From: Anaeramoeba flamelloides
Lineage: Eukaryota > Metamonada > Anaeramoebidae
Direction of reading: 5' to 3'
NCBI GenBank assembly: GCA_027625915.1
Contig: JANTQA010000036.1
Span: forward strand, 8,825,001 to 8,889,000
DNA length: 64,000 nucleotides
Numbering within the stretch: the stretch's first letter is position 1; each line of letters begins with the position of its first letter. Under the pieces are notes generated by a model. The model ran no database searches. It saw only the letters and a program-made list of their open reading frames with translations, and was not told where the DNA came from. The position numbers were made by a program, and so were the translations under genes. Below are positions 35,701 to 46,419 of this stretch, piece after piece.

Positions 35701-36423
35701 CCATTCAAAATCAACCAAAACTGTTTTATCGATTTGAGCTCTTTTACCAATCAGTTCTTCTTGGATATAGGGAATGGCGTAGGTGTATGAAAGTAATTTA
35801 TTTTTAGCGATTCTTTTGAGTTGTGTTGCCCGGAGAGAACAATTTAAATAATAGCCATGGTTGTTAATTCTTTGAACTCTTTTAAAATTTGGCCTGCTGC
35901 CTAGATAGAATGGAACCCAACTTAGCTTCATTCGTTTTAATGACAACTCCTGTCGATCGTTTTGTTTCATTTGAACAGACTCAACTCGGACTTTCAGACT
36001 TGGCTCTTCGGCACATTCAACAGCAATGATCGTTGGAATGATAATGGTTTCTAATTTTCCATTATATTTACATTGTTGTGCTTTAATTTAAATCAAAACG
36101 ATCAAAGTGTTTCCAATTATGTAAGTGATTTGGTGAAGGATGAATCAAAAAAAAAAAAAAAATTATTTAAAAAAAAAATTATCTAGACGTTATTTTATTT
36201 TTAATTTTTATTTTTTTTGTTTTTGAAATATGAAAAAGAAAAAGTATTAATTGATACGTTCTGTTTGTCCAAACAAAAAGATCTTTCTCTCAAACAAGAA
36301 ACCGTCTTCAGAAAATGCGTCGATCAGATGATTAAAATCCCAATCTATTTCAAAAATCTTTTCATAATCATCCAATTCTGTCCCTAAAAAAAAAATATTC
36401 TCCCAAATAAAATCTGAAAACAT
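32717..36423 (-). CDS. Conserved eukaryotic protein, function unassigned (three exons)
   Basis: Exons are 36423-36258, 36080-35650 and 33016-32717, giving 298 residues. Both junctions keep the frame (phases 1 and 0) and make good sequence: LFGQTE/PQQCKYNGK and FRWDDIVFE/YLAEDVCSDLKLE. Visible parts: an acidic N-terminus with ELDDYEKIFEIDWDF; a KIFLFGQTEPQ strand; IIIPTIIAVE; SVQM...LSWVPFYLG; a basic helical region (120-155); strands LVDFEWKEKQYKFDFRWDD (177-195) followed by a helix YLAEDVCSDLKLELCDELAKIIVDSAKKSM; a basic coiled coil; and the end CYKFYPLNEDP..SPYINRYY. The strand-strand-helix part recalls the fold pattern of SNF5-type domains, but this is inference. I have an impression of similar proteins in other eukaryotes without being able to name the family. 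The start at 36423 is the first ATG in the frame. Confidence 0.7.
34290..34490 (+). repeat. Dispersed repeat with GAAGTG motif
   Basis: Collinear with 46420-46560: shared AAAAGAT.CC-AAAATT, AGCTATTTCTTTA-like and AAAATGAAGTGAACCCC...TTTATTATTCAAAT. It ends at the left edge of the TTAA element at 34499. It has no coding capacity. Confidence 0.45.
34499..34680. mobile_element. Palindromic TTAA-flanked MITE in intron
   Basis: Flanked by TTAA on both sides (34495-34498 and 34681-34684). Left end GGGACAAGTCTCTATT and right end AATAGAGATTAGTCCC are inverted repeats with two mismatches. Inside are two perfect hairpins: ATTTCTAAATAAGGA paired across one base with its complement (34542-34572), and TCTCTATTAAATTTA paired with its complement (34637-34672). 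A long T run follows the left end. The element lies in intron 2 of the conserved reverse-strand gene. Confidence 0.75.
36081..36257 (-). other. First intron of the unassigned conserved gene (177 bp)
   Basis: Donor GTATCA at 36257, acceptor TTAAATTAAAG ending at 36081, phase 1. The acceptor is weaker than the others here, but skipping the intron leads to a stop directly after the donor, and joining gives a continuous TEPQQC sequence. Confidence 0.65.
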
Positions 36424-36669
36424 TTTGATAATTAATTTAATCGAATTTGAAATTAAAAAAAATGATTATGGATTGAAAAATAATCGTAAATTTACCCTTA
36501 TTATATTTGTTTTTTGTTTTGTAATTAAAGAGTTAAATTGACTTCAGGGAACTTTTTTGGAATGTAGAAATTATTTTATAGGAATTTGATTGAAAAATGA
36601 AAATGAAGTGAAAAATTTTTCTCTTTAAAATTCAAACACCAGTATTTGGATACTGTCAATTTCAAAATA

Positions 36670-36865
36670 CAGTCAGTTCCATTTTTAAGGCACAAACTGC
36701 AACGAAATTTAAGGCACAATAAAAATCTCAAATTAAGGCACAAAATTCCGATTCTAGTAAAATAATTTGTAAAAAAAAAAATTCCAAATTTTGTGCCTTA
36801 TTTTGAGATTTTTTTTGTACTTTAAATCCCGTTGAAAGTTTGTGCCTTAAAAGGGGAACTGACTG
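36670..36865. mobile_element. Tc1/mariner-type MITE, 196 bp
   Basis: TA dinucleotides flank both ends (36668-36669, 36866-36867). The element starts CAGTCAGTTCC and ends GGAACTGACTG. The two halves form an extended inverted repeat with several TTAAGGCACAAA units, some of them opposite TTTGTGCCTTAA. It resembles the element at 40555-40753. TA target sites and CAGT-type ends are characteristic of Tc1/mariner elements. It has no transposase. Confidence 0.8.
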
Positions 36866-36904
36866 TAAATGAAACAAAATTTTCGTTCAACTTTCCAAAA
36901 AAAT

Positions 36905-37440
36905 ACACAACCCCACAGTCCGACAAATTTTTGTCATAAATTTTCAAAAAATGACAAAAAAATCAGACAAAAACTTTCAAAAAATGACAAGAAAATTTTT
37001 CATGAATTGTCAAAAATTATCATGAGATTTGTCAAAAAAATCAAAAAACTCATCAAAATAAATTATGACACCTTTTTGATTGACAAAATATGTCGTCAAA
37101 AAATATCATAAAAAAATATCACAAAATATCATATATTGACAAAAAAAATTAACAAAAAAATTCATATCAGAAAACATCATTATTTGTCATAGAAAATTAA
37201 TCATAAAATATCAATCAAAAAAAATCATTTTTTATCATAAAAAAAAATCATAAAATATCAAATCAAGAAAATTTATTTTTTATCAAATCGAAACAATAAT
37301 AAATAAATATAAAATCAAAAAAATATAAATTAATATCAAAATGAAATATAATAATTTTTCTCAAAGAAAAAAAAGCAAAAAAATAAATAAAATACAAAAA
37401 GAAAGAAAGAAAAGTAAAAAATATTTATCATAATTGATCA
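36905..37440. repeat. TGACAAA-rich irregular tandem repeat, left copy
   Basis: From CACAGTCCGACAAATTTTTG onward the DNA is built from short irregular units of the TGACAAAAA/ATCATAAAA type. The matching region at 48840-49272 ends TGTCGGACCTGTG, the reverse complement of this start apart from one base. Both regions lie outside the near-identical arms at 37730 and 47352, so the pair is mirror-symmetric. Confidence 0.6.
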
Positions 37441-37729
37441 AACTTTGATAACAAAATTTCATCATAAAATACAACCCCTCTACATGTCTATATCCAATTT
37501 CTCTATATTTTTTTTAAGAAATATTTTATAAAATTTTGTTTGGTGTTAAAATAGAATAAGATTATATTTAAAGGGGTAAGTACATTTTACAAATTTTTAG
37601 TGCTACAGTTTATATGAAAGTGAATTTCTTGAATCATTTCTACAAATAAATACTTTACTATTTTAATAAATATAAGAATGGAAAATAACTTAATATAACA
37701 AATCAACTTAATTTCCAAAAAAATTAAAA

Positions 37730-38945
37730 TAATTATTTTAAACCTGAAAAAAATATACTTTATTTATTCAAAGTATAGTTCGAATCAATTTTTTCTTTTA
37801 GTTTAACAAAAAGGTGACAAAAACAACCAAACCATTAAATTAAATATTCTCCCGAAAATACTTTTTGAAAATCTGTAAAATTCAACTTATAATCCAAAGA
37901 AATATTTTTTAATTTGATTATTTATAATCAATAATTAATAACTCAATCTTGAATTATTTCAGTCAGATAGTATTTCAATGATACAACTTATCAATAGACT
38001 TTAATTATTATTTCTCAATTGTTAAAGATTTTCAAACAAATAAAACAAATTCAAAATAATAATTCATAATTATTAAAAAAAAAATTAATAGATATTATCA
38101 AATAACTGATAATAATATTAACACTTCCTTGTTTAGACTTCTGAATATTTGAAATTGAATATTATCTTCTATTTTAAATTTCAAATTATTGAATGAATAT
38201 TTGTGAATAAAATAATGGATCATTTATTTCTGATCTTCAAGTATTCAATATTTGATTTATTTTTTATTGTATTTTGAAAATAAGTTTAAATTTCCAAGGT
38301 TATTTGTTCGGTACCATCTCTCAGAAATTACGAAAAGTAAGATTTCTTAAATATAAAAAGGTTTATAAAAATTTTAGTTTTCTATTTTGGATCCAAAAAT
38401 TTAAACAAAAAGAATCATGATCTTTTGACTGGAAATTAATTGGTGAAATGAACTTGTTTTAAAAATGATAATCTATTTACCCAAAGTTGATAAATGGTTT
38501 ATTGTTGGGTTTAATTGTATTCTGATGTAATTAATTACCCCATTAGCCTTTGAAAAACAAACAAATAAAAGTTGCTAGACCATTACTAAAAATAAAAAAT
38601 AAAAACTAAAAAAATATGAGAAAACACCAACTAGAAGATTGAAAAATATACCAGAGATGAAAATAATTCAGGAAATGGTTTTTAATTGTTAATATGAGAG
38701 AAATTGTTGTGTAATTGCTTAATAATTTATTTTATTTAAGAATCAAACTTTTGAAAATTATAACTTATCACTTTTTAGAATGATGATTAATTAAATTACA
38801 CTTGATCAAAAACTCTTCAAACAACCAAAAAATAAGAATAATATAAAGTATCATTTTCCTAAACTCTGACAAACCTCTATAAAACCCTATTGTTTTCAAA
38901 ACAAGTAGATCTACTTATCTTGTCTAGCAATTACTTGAGTATTCT
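37730..38945 (-). repeat. Near-identical inverted arm, left (copy C)
   Basis: The reverse complement of this 1.2-kb segment is almost the same, base for base, as 47352-48575; only scattered single differences and small indels are seen by eye. Weaker similarity continues inward to about 38995. On the outer side 37560-37690 resembles 39980-40110. The unit also occurs, much more diverged, at 9200 and 27160. The segment has stops in all frames. Confidence 0.85.
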
Positions 38946-38999
38946 CTCAGCACCTCAGTTTTATGAATGTTAGACGGGTTTATTATTTAGTCCCTAAAA

Positions 39000-39440
39000 A
39001 TTAGTTAATTTTATTATTTTATTATTGAGGAAGAGTGTAAATTACACTCTAGTTTCCCTTATACTTAAATCCCCTTTAAGAAATTTAAGCGTAAAATCAT
39101 CGATTCCATGATTATTAATTAATGAAAATAATTACAAAATTCCATAGTTTAAAATTAATTCATTTGCATTTATTTCTTTTAATTTGTTTAGAAATATTAA
39201 TCTATATTTTTTCATAGGAAGGGCATATCTATAAAAAAATGATGAATATTTTCTCTAATTTACTCCTGTTCATATTTTAAATTTAAAGGACAAAATTTAT
39301 TTGAATTTTTATTGATTGCATAATAATATCTATTTAAGCAGTTAGTAAATGTTCTAAATTTTAGAATTGTTGAACTTAATGGATAACTTAGTTCTTTTTG
39401 TGTTTTATATAAATAATTTTGATTTTTAATTATTGCAAAA
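39000..39440 (-). mobile_element. LINE-like 3' end, decayed (copy 3)
   Basis: Read on the reverse strand it matches copy 2 (10409-10850) closely, including the L-N-R-Y-Y and KKFC-like segments and the tail IKxRxTRV. It ends with a perfect 17-nt palindrome GAGTGTAAATTACACTC (39033-39049). The 3' end abuts the start of arm copy C, so the two units stand head to tail on the reverse strand. Confidence 0.55.
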
Positions 39441-39550
39441 TATTTTTGGACCTTCCAACTTGTGGAATTCTAGCAAATCATTATGAAAAATTGGTTATTT
39501 ATAAAAAGGGTTTGATTTTCAATAAAAGTAATAACACAACAATTTCCTAT

Positions 39551-39986
39551 CCATTTGAGAAAAAAGTTAAACATGAAAAAAAAGATCAACACGATTTTTT
39601 AATTGGAAGTACCTTAATAGAAACCAAAAAGTAAGATCAATTAAAAGAATAAACAAAATAACTTTATCGAATAATTCATTATATTATTATCAACTGAATC
39701 AACAAAAAAAATTTAGATCTCCTTGATTATTGAAATCTTTCGAGGAAGGTTTGGAGATCTAAAAAATAGTCAATTTTTTCAACAAATTTTAAATAATAGA
39801 TCTATCAAATAAAAACTCCTGCTAAAGGATAGTATTCAAAAAAACTGTCATTGTTTAAAATCCTCCATTTTGTCTTGAATTTTAATTTTTTTCTTTTTTT
39901 AACAGATCTTACTTTTCATTTTCAGTAGGATTCCCAATTAAAAATTATGTTTCACTTTTTTCCTGTGTAACTTTTTTCTCAAGTGG
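39551..39986. mobile_element. 0.4-kb inverted-repeat element, copy 2
   Basis: Left end CCATTTGAGAAAAAAGTTA and right end reverse complement CCCACTTGAGAAAAAAGTTA frame the element; inverted similarity runs about 85 bp inward on each side. The centre on the forward strand keeps pieces of the NQQ..FRSP and SIK..PKDSI peptide. The 71-codon frame at 39419-39634 runs into the left end and is not a gene by itself. Confidence 0.65.
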
Positions 39987-40512
39987 GTGAAATTGTTGTG
40001 TAATTGATTTTATTTTAGAGAGTAAGTCTATTTTTCAAATTTTGAGTGCCATCATTTATATGAAACTGAATTCTTCAAATCATTTCTTTAATCAAATATA
40101 TTGATATTTTAATAAATACGAGAGAGTTGAATATATCTATAGCATAATATATTTACATACCAACAAAAAAATACAATCAAAAAAAATGAAAAAATTGAGC
40201 AAGAAAAAATAAATAAAATTCATTTATTTTTTGATCTTATTTATGGTTTTTAATACAATTACTTCTTCTTAATTTGGTTTTATTTTTAACTCTTAAGGAA
40301 ATACTTTTGCTTGTAAAATTTTCGAGAAACAAATTACTTTTTATTTCTAATTACTTACGAATTTCAAAAATGAATTTAAAAATCGTATTTTTATTTAATT
40401 CATCTAATTCTAGTTTGGGTAAAGAAAATAAGATGTTTTTTTAAATTCCTCTTCAGAAATAAAGATTTATTGGATAAATTCGTTTGATTTTATAATTATT
40501 TATTTCCTATTA

Positions 40513-41019
40513 CAGCCCTGTGCCATTTTAAGGCACAGGAAAAATCAACATATACAATCAGTTTCACTTTTAAGGCACAAACTTTCAACGAAATTTAAGG
40601 CACAAAAAAAATCTCAAATTAAGGCACAAAATTTGGAATTATTTTTTTTTTACAATTAATTTTTACTAGAATTTGAATTTTGTACTTTAATTTGAGATTT
40701 TTTTTGTGCCTTAAATTTCTTGAAAGTTTATGCCTTAAAAGTGAAACTGACTGTAAGGCACAAAATTTTGTTCACTTTAAGGCACAAATTTTTGATTTAA
40801 GGCACTTTCCCAATTCAAAGATATAATTTCACCAAATAATCACAGAGTTAGTTTGAGTGTTTTCTTCAATATATATATATAATATTACATTATGAGTAAC
40901 CTTGGAAATTTCCACAGAAAAATTGTACCTTATTTTGACTATTGTGATTTTGTGCCTTAAGGGGATTTTTTTGTGCCTTATTTCTTGATTTTTCCTGTGC
41001 CTTAAAAGGCCCAGGACTG
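40513..41019. mobile_element. Tc1-type MITE carrying a nested insertion
   Basis: The outer element starts CAGCCCTGTGCCATTTTAAG and ends with the complement of CAGTCCTGGGCCTTTTAAG, with TA on both sides (40511-40512, 41020-41021). The inverted ends match for about 37 bp with few changes. A second element (40555-40753) lies inside the left half, shortly after the left end, so the outer element was there first. Confidence 0.75.
40555..40753. mobile_element. Nested Tc1-type MITE, 199 bp
   Basis: Starts CAATCAGTTTCACTTTTAAG and ends CTTAAAAGTGAAACTGACTG, with TA at 40553-40554 and 40754-40755. It belongs to the same family as 36670-36865 (shared TTAAGGCACAAAnTTTCAACGAAAT-type ends and internal AAATCTCAAATTAAGGC). 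Confidence 0.8.
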
Positions 41020-42199
41020 TATTATGAGAACTCCAAAATATTTCAGAATCTGATTAAATTTTTTTCTAATTTTTTAATTATTTTGAGTTGTATATTTTGT
41101 AACAGTTTTTTGATCCTGAGAATTCAACCTCTTTATTTTAATTTTTGAAATAGTATTCTTTATTGTGATTTTGATTGAGAAAAATATTTAAAAAATTGAA
41201 TTTTGAAAGCAAATTTGTAAAAAAATGTTTTGGTAAAATAATAATAAACAACAATGGGGGCGAGAAAATCAAGGTTATAAATTGTTTGGGTTCACACGAA
41301 TTAATAAGATAAAGAAAACAAATTATCTAAAATATGTTTTGGTAGATTTTTTTTTCATTCTTAATTTCAACAAATTTGTATTTGGAAAGGTGATCTTTCT
41401 TGTTTGGCCTTCTAAAAGAAAATATTTGTTTCAAATGTACACTTTTTCTTATCTATTTTTTGGTTTATTCTATGTTTATCTCACTTATTCATATAAACAT
41501 TTTTCTAGATCCAAAACTATATTTAATAAAACCCAAAATTTAATCAAAAAAATGTTCGCAAAATCGAAAAATAAAAGATTCAACTCTGAATAACTTTGGT
41601 TTTTTCACAAATAGAGTAACCAATGGTATTTTGGTTTCAAAGTTTCAATATATGGCGGTACTCAATAAAAATATTTTTTCAGTAAAGGTTGTCGCAATTA
41701 ATTGTTTCAAAATGGTAAAATGTACTTACTTCCTTAAAACCAATTCTTTTTTAAAATTAACCAATTTTTTTTATGAACTTTTATGAATAAACCTACCTAA
41801 AGTTCATTGTATGTGAGATGTTTAGATGGGTATTCATTTAATTGTTCGACAACCTAAATATATCTAAACCCATTCCAAAAAGTTGAACACTCCACAATCA
41901 TTAAAAATTTTTTCAAAAAAAAATTAAATATTTGCTAATTTTACCCTTATTAATAAACTTCAATTATAATAAACACAATTGATTAATAAAAGATCTTTGA
42001 TCAAAAAATATTTGCAGATATTTTACAATTTAAGTGGAAAAATCCAATTTTCCAGGTTCTCTTAAGATTTTTTTTAATTTAATAGTAAAAAATTTGAAAA
42101 ATTTTTTTTTCACGGTTAAGAGGACATTTTGTTGTATTTCAAAAGTATTTTAAATCCAATGTAAACCTTTCAATATTTTTAACACACTAAAATTGGATT

Positions 42200-42570
42200 T
42201 GTGAAAAAAAGAACTTATTCAATCAATTCAAGAAGAAATCCCGAATTAGAAACATTCGATAATTGAAATTTTAATATTTGTTTATAAATTAAAATACTCA
42301 CAAAACAAAAAATAAATAATGATCAATACAAATAAATCATGGGTGTGTTAAAAATTTTGGAGAGAGCAAAACAAAAAAATACATTAGCAAATTTGTTTAA
42401 ATTCTATTCGGACTATTGATCGATCAATGGTTAGATACTACCAACTAATTTTATTTGAGTTCTTCTATTTGGAACAACTTGACTTTAACCATAATATCAA
42501 TTGTTCAAAAAATTTTTGATCCAACAAAACAAATTACGTAATTCAAACAATGAAATCAAAACAAAAATTA
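42200..42570 (+). mobile_element. Diverged interior of the 1.37-kb TTAA element family
   Basis: Forward-strand pieces match the reverse-strand interior of 44922-46274: a TTAGCAAATTTG segment, the GATCGATCAATGG core and a final AAACAAAT-TACGTAA. The broken frame ends with a P-x-K-Q-I peptide, like its relatives. Ends of the element were not found. Confidence 0.4.
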
Positions 42571-42999
42571 AAAGATGAAAAAATAATTTTCATATTTTAC
42601 AAAAATCAAAATTATCTCCAATTTCAATGAAATTGTATTATTGTGGTTTTTTGGAACATTTTGACTGTGTGGAAAATTTTTTATTTTAGTTTATATCTTT
42701 CGAATAGGGAATGAATTCGTTAGACTATTAAAGAATTATTTATTCTTTTAAATTGGAAAAAATCTTTTTTTTTGATTTTCCAATATTTATAATCAGTTAT
42801 TTTTTTTCTATGTTTGAGGTTTTTTAGATGAAAAGAGTGTTTTCAAAGCTATTAGTTGTTATCTGTTTTAAAAAAAAATATCATAAAGTTGAATTTAAGT
42901 AAATTTCATTGTCACACCCATTTAAAAATTTTTACCCCAAAATAGACCTTTTTTCTAGACTAGAGACTTTTAAAAATCGTAGTACTTAACAACAATAAA

Positions 43000-43510
43000 T
43001 ACTAGAGCCCAAGATTGTTAAAAACCGTTATGTTGATTATATTGTGAATAAACTCGGTTCACACGTATGAAATGATAATTGAATATTAATAGGTTTGTAT
43101 AACTTGGAATTTCAAATTTTACTTTTTCAAACTAGTTACCCAAAATAAAAAATCAAAATAAAACTCAATTTATTGTATTTTTCCAAAAGTAATAAAACGC
43201 CACATTTAAGTTTTACAGTATTAATGTTATTATATGCACTCAATTTTATACAAATAAAAGAAAAATATATAGAACTCAAAAAAAATAAAAACAGGTGTGT
43301 ACAAAATGATGACAAGAACAGAACAAAAAATGTATTGGCAAATATGTTGATATTTAAAACAATTGTTGATCGATCAAATGATTTGATATCATCAACTAAT
43401 TGTATATGGTTTTTCTATTTAACAAACTCAACACTACCTTCTATCAGCCATGGAATAATAAATCCAGATCTAACGAAACAGATTCAGTAACTGAAAAAAT
43501 GAAAGGAAAA
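43000..43510 (+). mobile_element. Second diverged interior copy of the TTAA element family
   Basis: Collinear on the forward strand with the reverse strand of 45270-45610. The 105-codon frame 43173-43490 ends NPDLTKQIQ, where the 44922 element ends VPDLRKQIS, so the family once encoded a protein ending in this way. No transposase signature can be recognised in what is left. Confidence 0.45.
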
Positions 43511-43550
43511 CAAAACAAAAAAGACAAAAAACAAAATAGTTTTTAACTGT

Positions 43551-44000
43551 TGAGAGAAAAATGTTGAACACATAAAAATGTTTGGACACCATTTTTAATT
43601 GGGTACATTACTGAAATTGAAAATCAAATCTTATTGATAACTCGGTGAATTTTATATAAATCCAAGTTTAAATGTGTTAAAAGTTCATTAATCTGTGGTG
43701 CGTGTAGAATACTCATTTGAATAGTTGAGAACTAAAGTAGATCATGCTATTTTAACAAAAATCCAAGTTGTAGTAAAGTTTACTATTAATTCTGAAAATG
43801 GTAATTTTTAAACTTGCTTTAGATTATAAGAGGTAAGGTTTTGAAAAATTAGAATTACATTAATCCTTATTCTAATAAGTAGATTATTGTTATTTTCTTT
43901 AGTTATTTCACAAAACGATTGAAATTAAAAATCATTTTCAGTAATGTTCCCAATTAAAATTGCTCTCCAACTATTTTTCTCTTTCCAATATTTTTCTCTA
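43551..44000. mobile_element. 0.4-kb inverted-repeat element, copy with different centre
   Basis: The left end (AACAC...TTTTTAATTGGGTACATTACTGAAA) and the right end (TTTTCAGTAATGTTCCCAATTAAAA...TTTTTCTC) are inverted repeats of the same family as 39551-39986. The centre (about 43640-43900) does not match the centre of the other copies, so ends and centre appear to recombine or be replaced independently. Confidence 0.45.
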
Positions 44001-44109
44001 AACAGTAAAATCAAAATTATTTCCAAATTGAAGGCCAAAAACAATACTGTTATTTTTTCAACAGTATAAACTGTGTCCAAATTTTTGGAATTTAGTTTAC
44101 TTATTTTGA

Positions 44110-44340
44110 AAAACAATTCGGTTTTATAGAGGATTGTCAGAGTTTTGAAAAAGGTTTTTTTTATTCTTTTTTTTTGATTGTTTGAATGGTTTTTTGATCA
44201 AGTGTAATTTAATTAATAATCATTCTAAGAAGTGAGGTGAGTTATAATTTTAAAAAGTTTGTTTCTTAAATAAAAGGAAATTGATTTTAAATAAAAGAAT
44301 TTACAAAACAATATGAATACTAACAATTAAAAATCTTGTT
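44110..44340 (+). repeat. Truncated copy of the arm start
   Basis: Matches 47405-47600 (GGTTTTATAGAGGATTGTCAG, TGATCAAGTGTAATTTA, AAGTGAGGTGAGTTATAATT). It stops abruptly near 44340, where an unrelated GC-richer segment begins. Confidence 0.6.
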
Positions 44341-44394
44341 GTGCATATTTTTCATTTACGGATATTTTTTTCAATACTTTATAAAAAAAGAAAG

Positions 44395-44620
44395 AAGAGA
44401 AGAAAAAAATAAAGAAAAGAAGGATCAATTACAGCTGAAGGCCTCCGTTGCTGCTACTATTAGAATTGATAGATTAGGGGCTCGGGATTGTAATCATATG
44501 TTTTGGTTAGGAGTTGAAGTTGAAGAAGGATCGATTGAAAAAGGATAGTTTGGAAGTTGGAATTGGATCGTTTGTTTGACAAGCTTGCTGTTTGTTCTTG
44601 TGAGTTTTATTTTTACTCAT
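44395..44620 (+). other. GC-richer segment with short open frame
   Basis: A 70-codon frame (44336-44548) includes LQLKASVAATIRIDRLGARDCNHMF and EEGSIEKG, encoded by sequence visibly richer in G and C than anything within several kilobases. The first part of the frame is low-complexity Lys/Glu. It may be a remnant of a captured host exon, or a structured RNA; I recognise no family. Confidence 0.25.
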
Positions 44621-44921
44621 ACTGATAAATTCAAAAATATTTAAATAAAATTTTTAGTTCAATTTCTCATTTTGTAATCTCATATCTCAACTTTTAAAAC
44701 AACTCAATAGAAAGAACCTTGTGAATAACAACAAATTTTTATAGTTTTAAAACATTAAAAAGAAATAATACTGCTTTATTGAAAGCTTGTGTAAAAAAAA
44801 AGTTGCAAAATGGAAAATGAAGTGAAAATTTTCAGATCTCTTTTTGAATTTTGAAGTATTAGTTGAAGAAAATCCAAGATCTTTACACAGAAGTTATGAA
44901 ATGATATTTTTTAACTTTTAA

Positions 44922-46274
44922 GGGAGTAGCTACACCATAAGAGATGATAAAAATTTGAGAGAGAAGAGATTAGAGTATTTTATATTAGTGGCGTGTGATC
45001 GTAGATTCACTAAAAAAATTTTTTAAAAAATTATTTGATATTTTTTTTTTAGTAATGTAAAACAATAAAAAAAAGAGAATAGATTGATAAAATATTTTTT
45101 TTTTTTTTTTCTTTTTCATTTAGATAAACTTAATTCCAAAAATTCTAACACAGTTTAAACAGTCAAAAGAATAGCAATACCAAACTTTACCTCCAATTTG
45201 AATATAATTTTGATTTAACAAACTATTTCATTTTTTTTCTTTTTTTTTATTTTCATTTCATTTTTTTTTGAGTTACGAAATCTGTTTCCTTAGATCTGGG
45301 ACATTTTTTTTCGATGGTTGATAGAATGTTACTGCAGAGTTTCTTAAATTATAACATCCACATACAATTGGTGGATGGCGTCTTATCATATGATCGATCA
45401 ACCATTGTTGGTGTAATTTTAACAAATCTACCAATATAATTTTTGTTGAGCTTGTTTTATTATTTGGGATACACTGGTTTTCATTTTTTGTTTTATATTG
45501 TTTTCTTTTATTTGGATGAAAACGATTACTTATAAAAACATTAATATTATGTTACTTAAATGTGGTTTTATATTACTTTGCAAAATATAATAAATTGGGT
45601 TTTTGTTTTCCGATTTCTGATTTTAGGTTTGTCCAAATTTTTGGAATGGGGTTTAGTTTTAGTTTTTTGGGAGAAGATAATTTTAGATTCTTAGAATAAT
45701 CCTTAGAGCTATTTTGTGGTTTAAACTTTGATAAAATATAATCACATTGACTTCTCCAATTCCACCAAATCCACCAATTTAAAATCCTAACAAGTTATAT
45801 TTTGGGATAATTATTAGTTTTTGGAATCATTCTAGCTATTAAAGTCTCATTCAGATTTTTTTTTGTGGTTCTCTCAGTTATAATTTTGTTGTTCATTTGA
45901 AACAAAATCCATAAATCCCAAATGCCACTGATAAAAAAATATTTCTAATTGCTTTATCTTGTCAGGATTTAAAAATTCTCAAAAATTGATGAAAAAATAA
46001 AAAATGAAAAAATTAAATGCTACAATAGAATGTTGAGAGAAGAATAAAAGATAAGTTATTCAACATTTTAAACACTATTTTTTACAATTCAACTCAACAT
46101 TCTATTGTGGCAATTTCTTTGAGACAGTGAAAGAAAAATTTAACAAAATCCAATAAATCAAGCACTTTAAATAATAAAAATCAATATTGTACAACAAGAG
46201 TAAAAAATGTTATTTTCTGATCTCAATCAAAATTCTAAAAAAGTGAAAAATTTTCCTTTACTGTGGCTACTCCC
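44922..46274. mobile_element. 1.35-kb TTAA-flanked DNA element, copy 1
   Basis: The left end GGGAGTAGCTACACC follows TTAA (44918-44921), and the right end CTGTGGCTACTCCC is followed by CTAA, one base off TTAA. The interior on the reverse strand encodes a short peptide with LVDLLKLHQQWLIDHMIRRH and a terminal PDLRKQIS. A sub-terminal hairpin lies near the right side (CAATAGAATGTTGAG, about 46024, with CTCAACATTCTATTG, about 46090). It aligns over its whole length with 52397-53768. TTAA targets are used by piggyBac and some other superfamilies, but the GGG-start termini do not match classical piggyBac, so family is left open. Confidence 0.8.
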
Positions 46275-46419
46275 CTAATTAAACTAACTAATTGAACTCT
46301 AAAACAAACGCTTTTTATTCCACTAATTGGAAAGTAACAGTAATCATTAATATTTGTTTTGGAAATTGAAAAAAAATACATTTATTCATTGGAATTTTAT
46401 AGAATTGATTAAAACAAGA

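Noticed and set aside
36905-37440. TGACAAA-rich array as a CRISPR array
   Set aside because: Units are short and irregular, spacers are not unique, and the window is eukaryotic.
37787-37797. AGTTCGAATC as a tRNA T-loop
   Set aside because: The flanking DNA has no acceptor, D or anticodon stem, and the segment is part of the arm repeat.
41282-41593. 103-codon hydrophobic frame as a membrane protein gene
   Set aside because: It opens on a non-ATG codon, is rich in Phe/Tyr/Lys, and sits in repeat-derived DNA. Nothing supports a gene.
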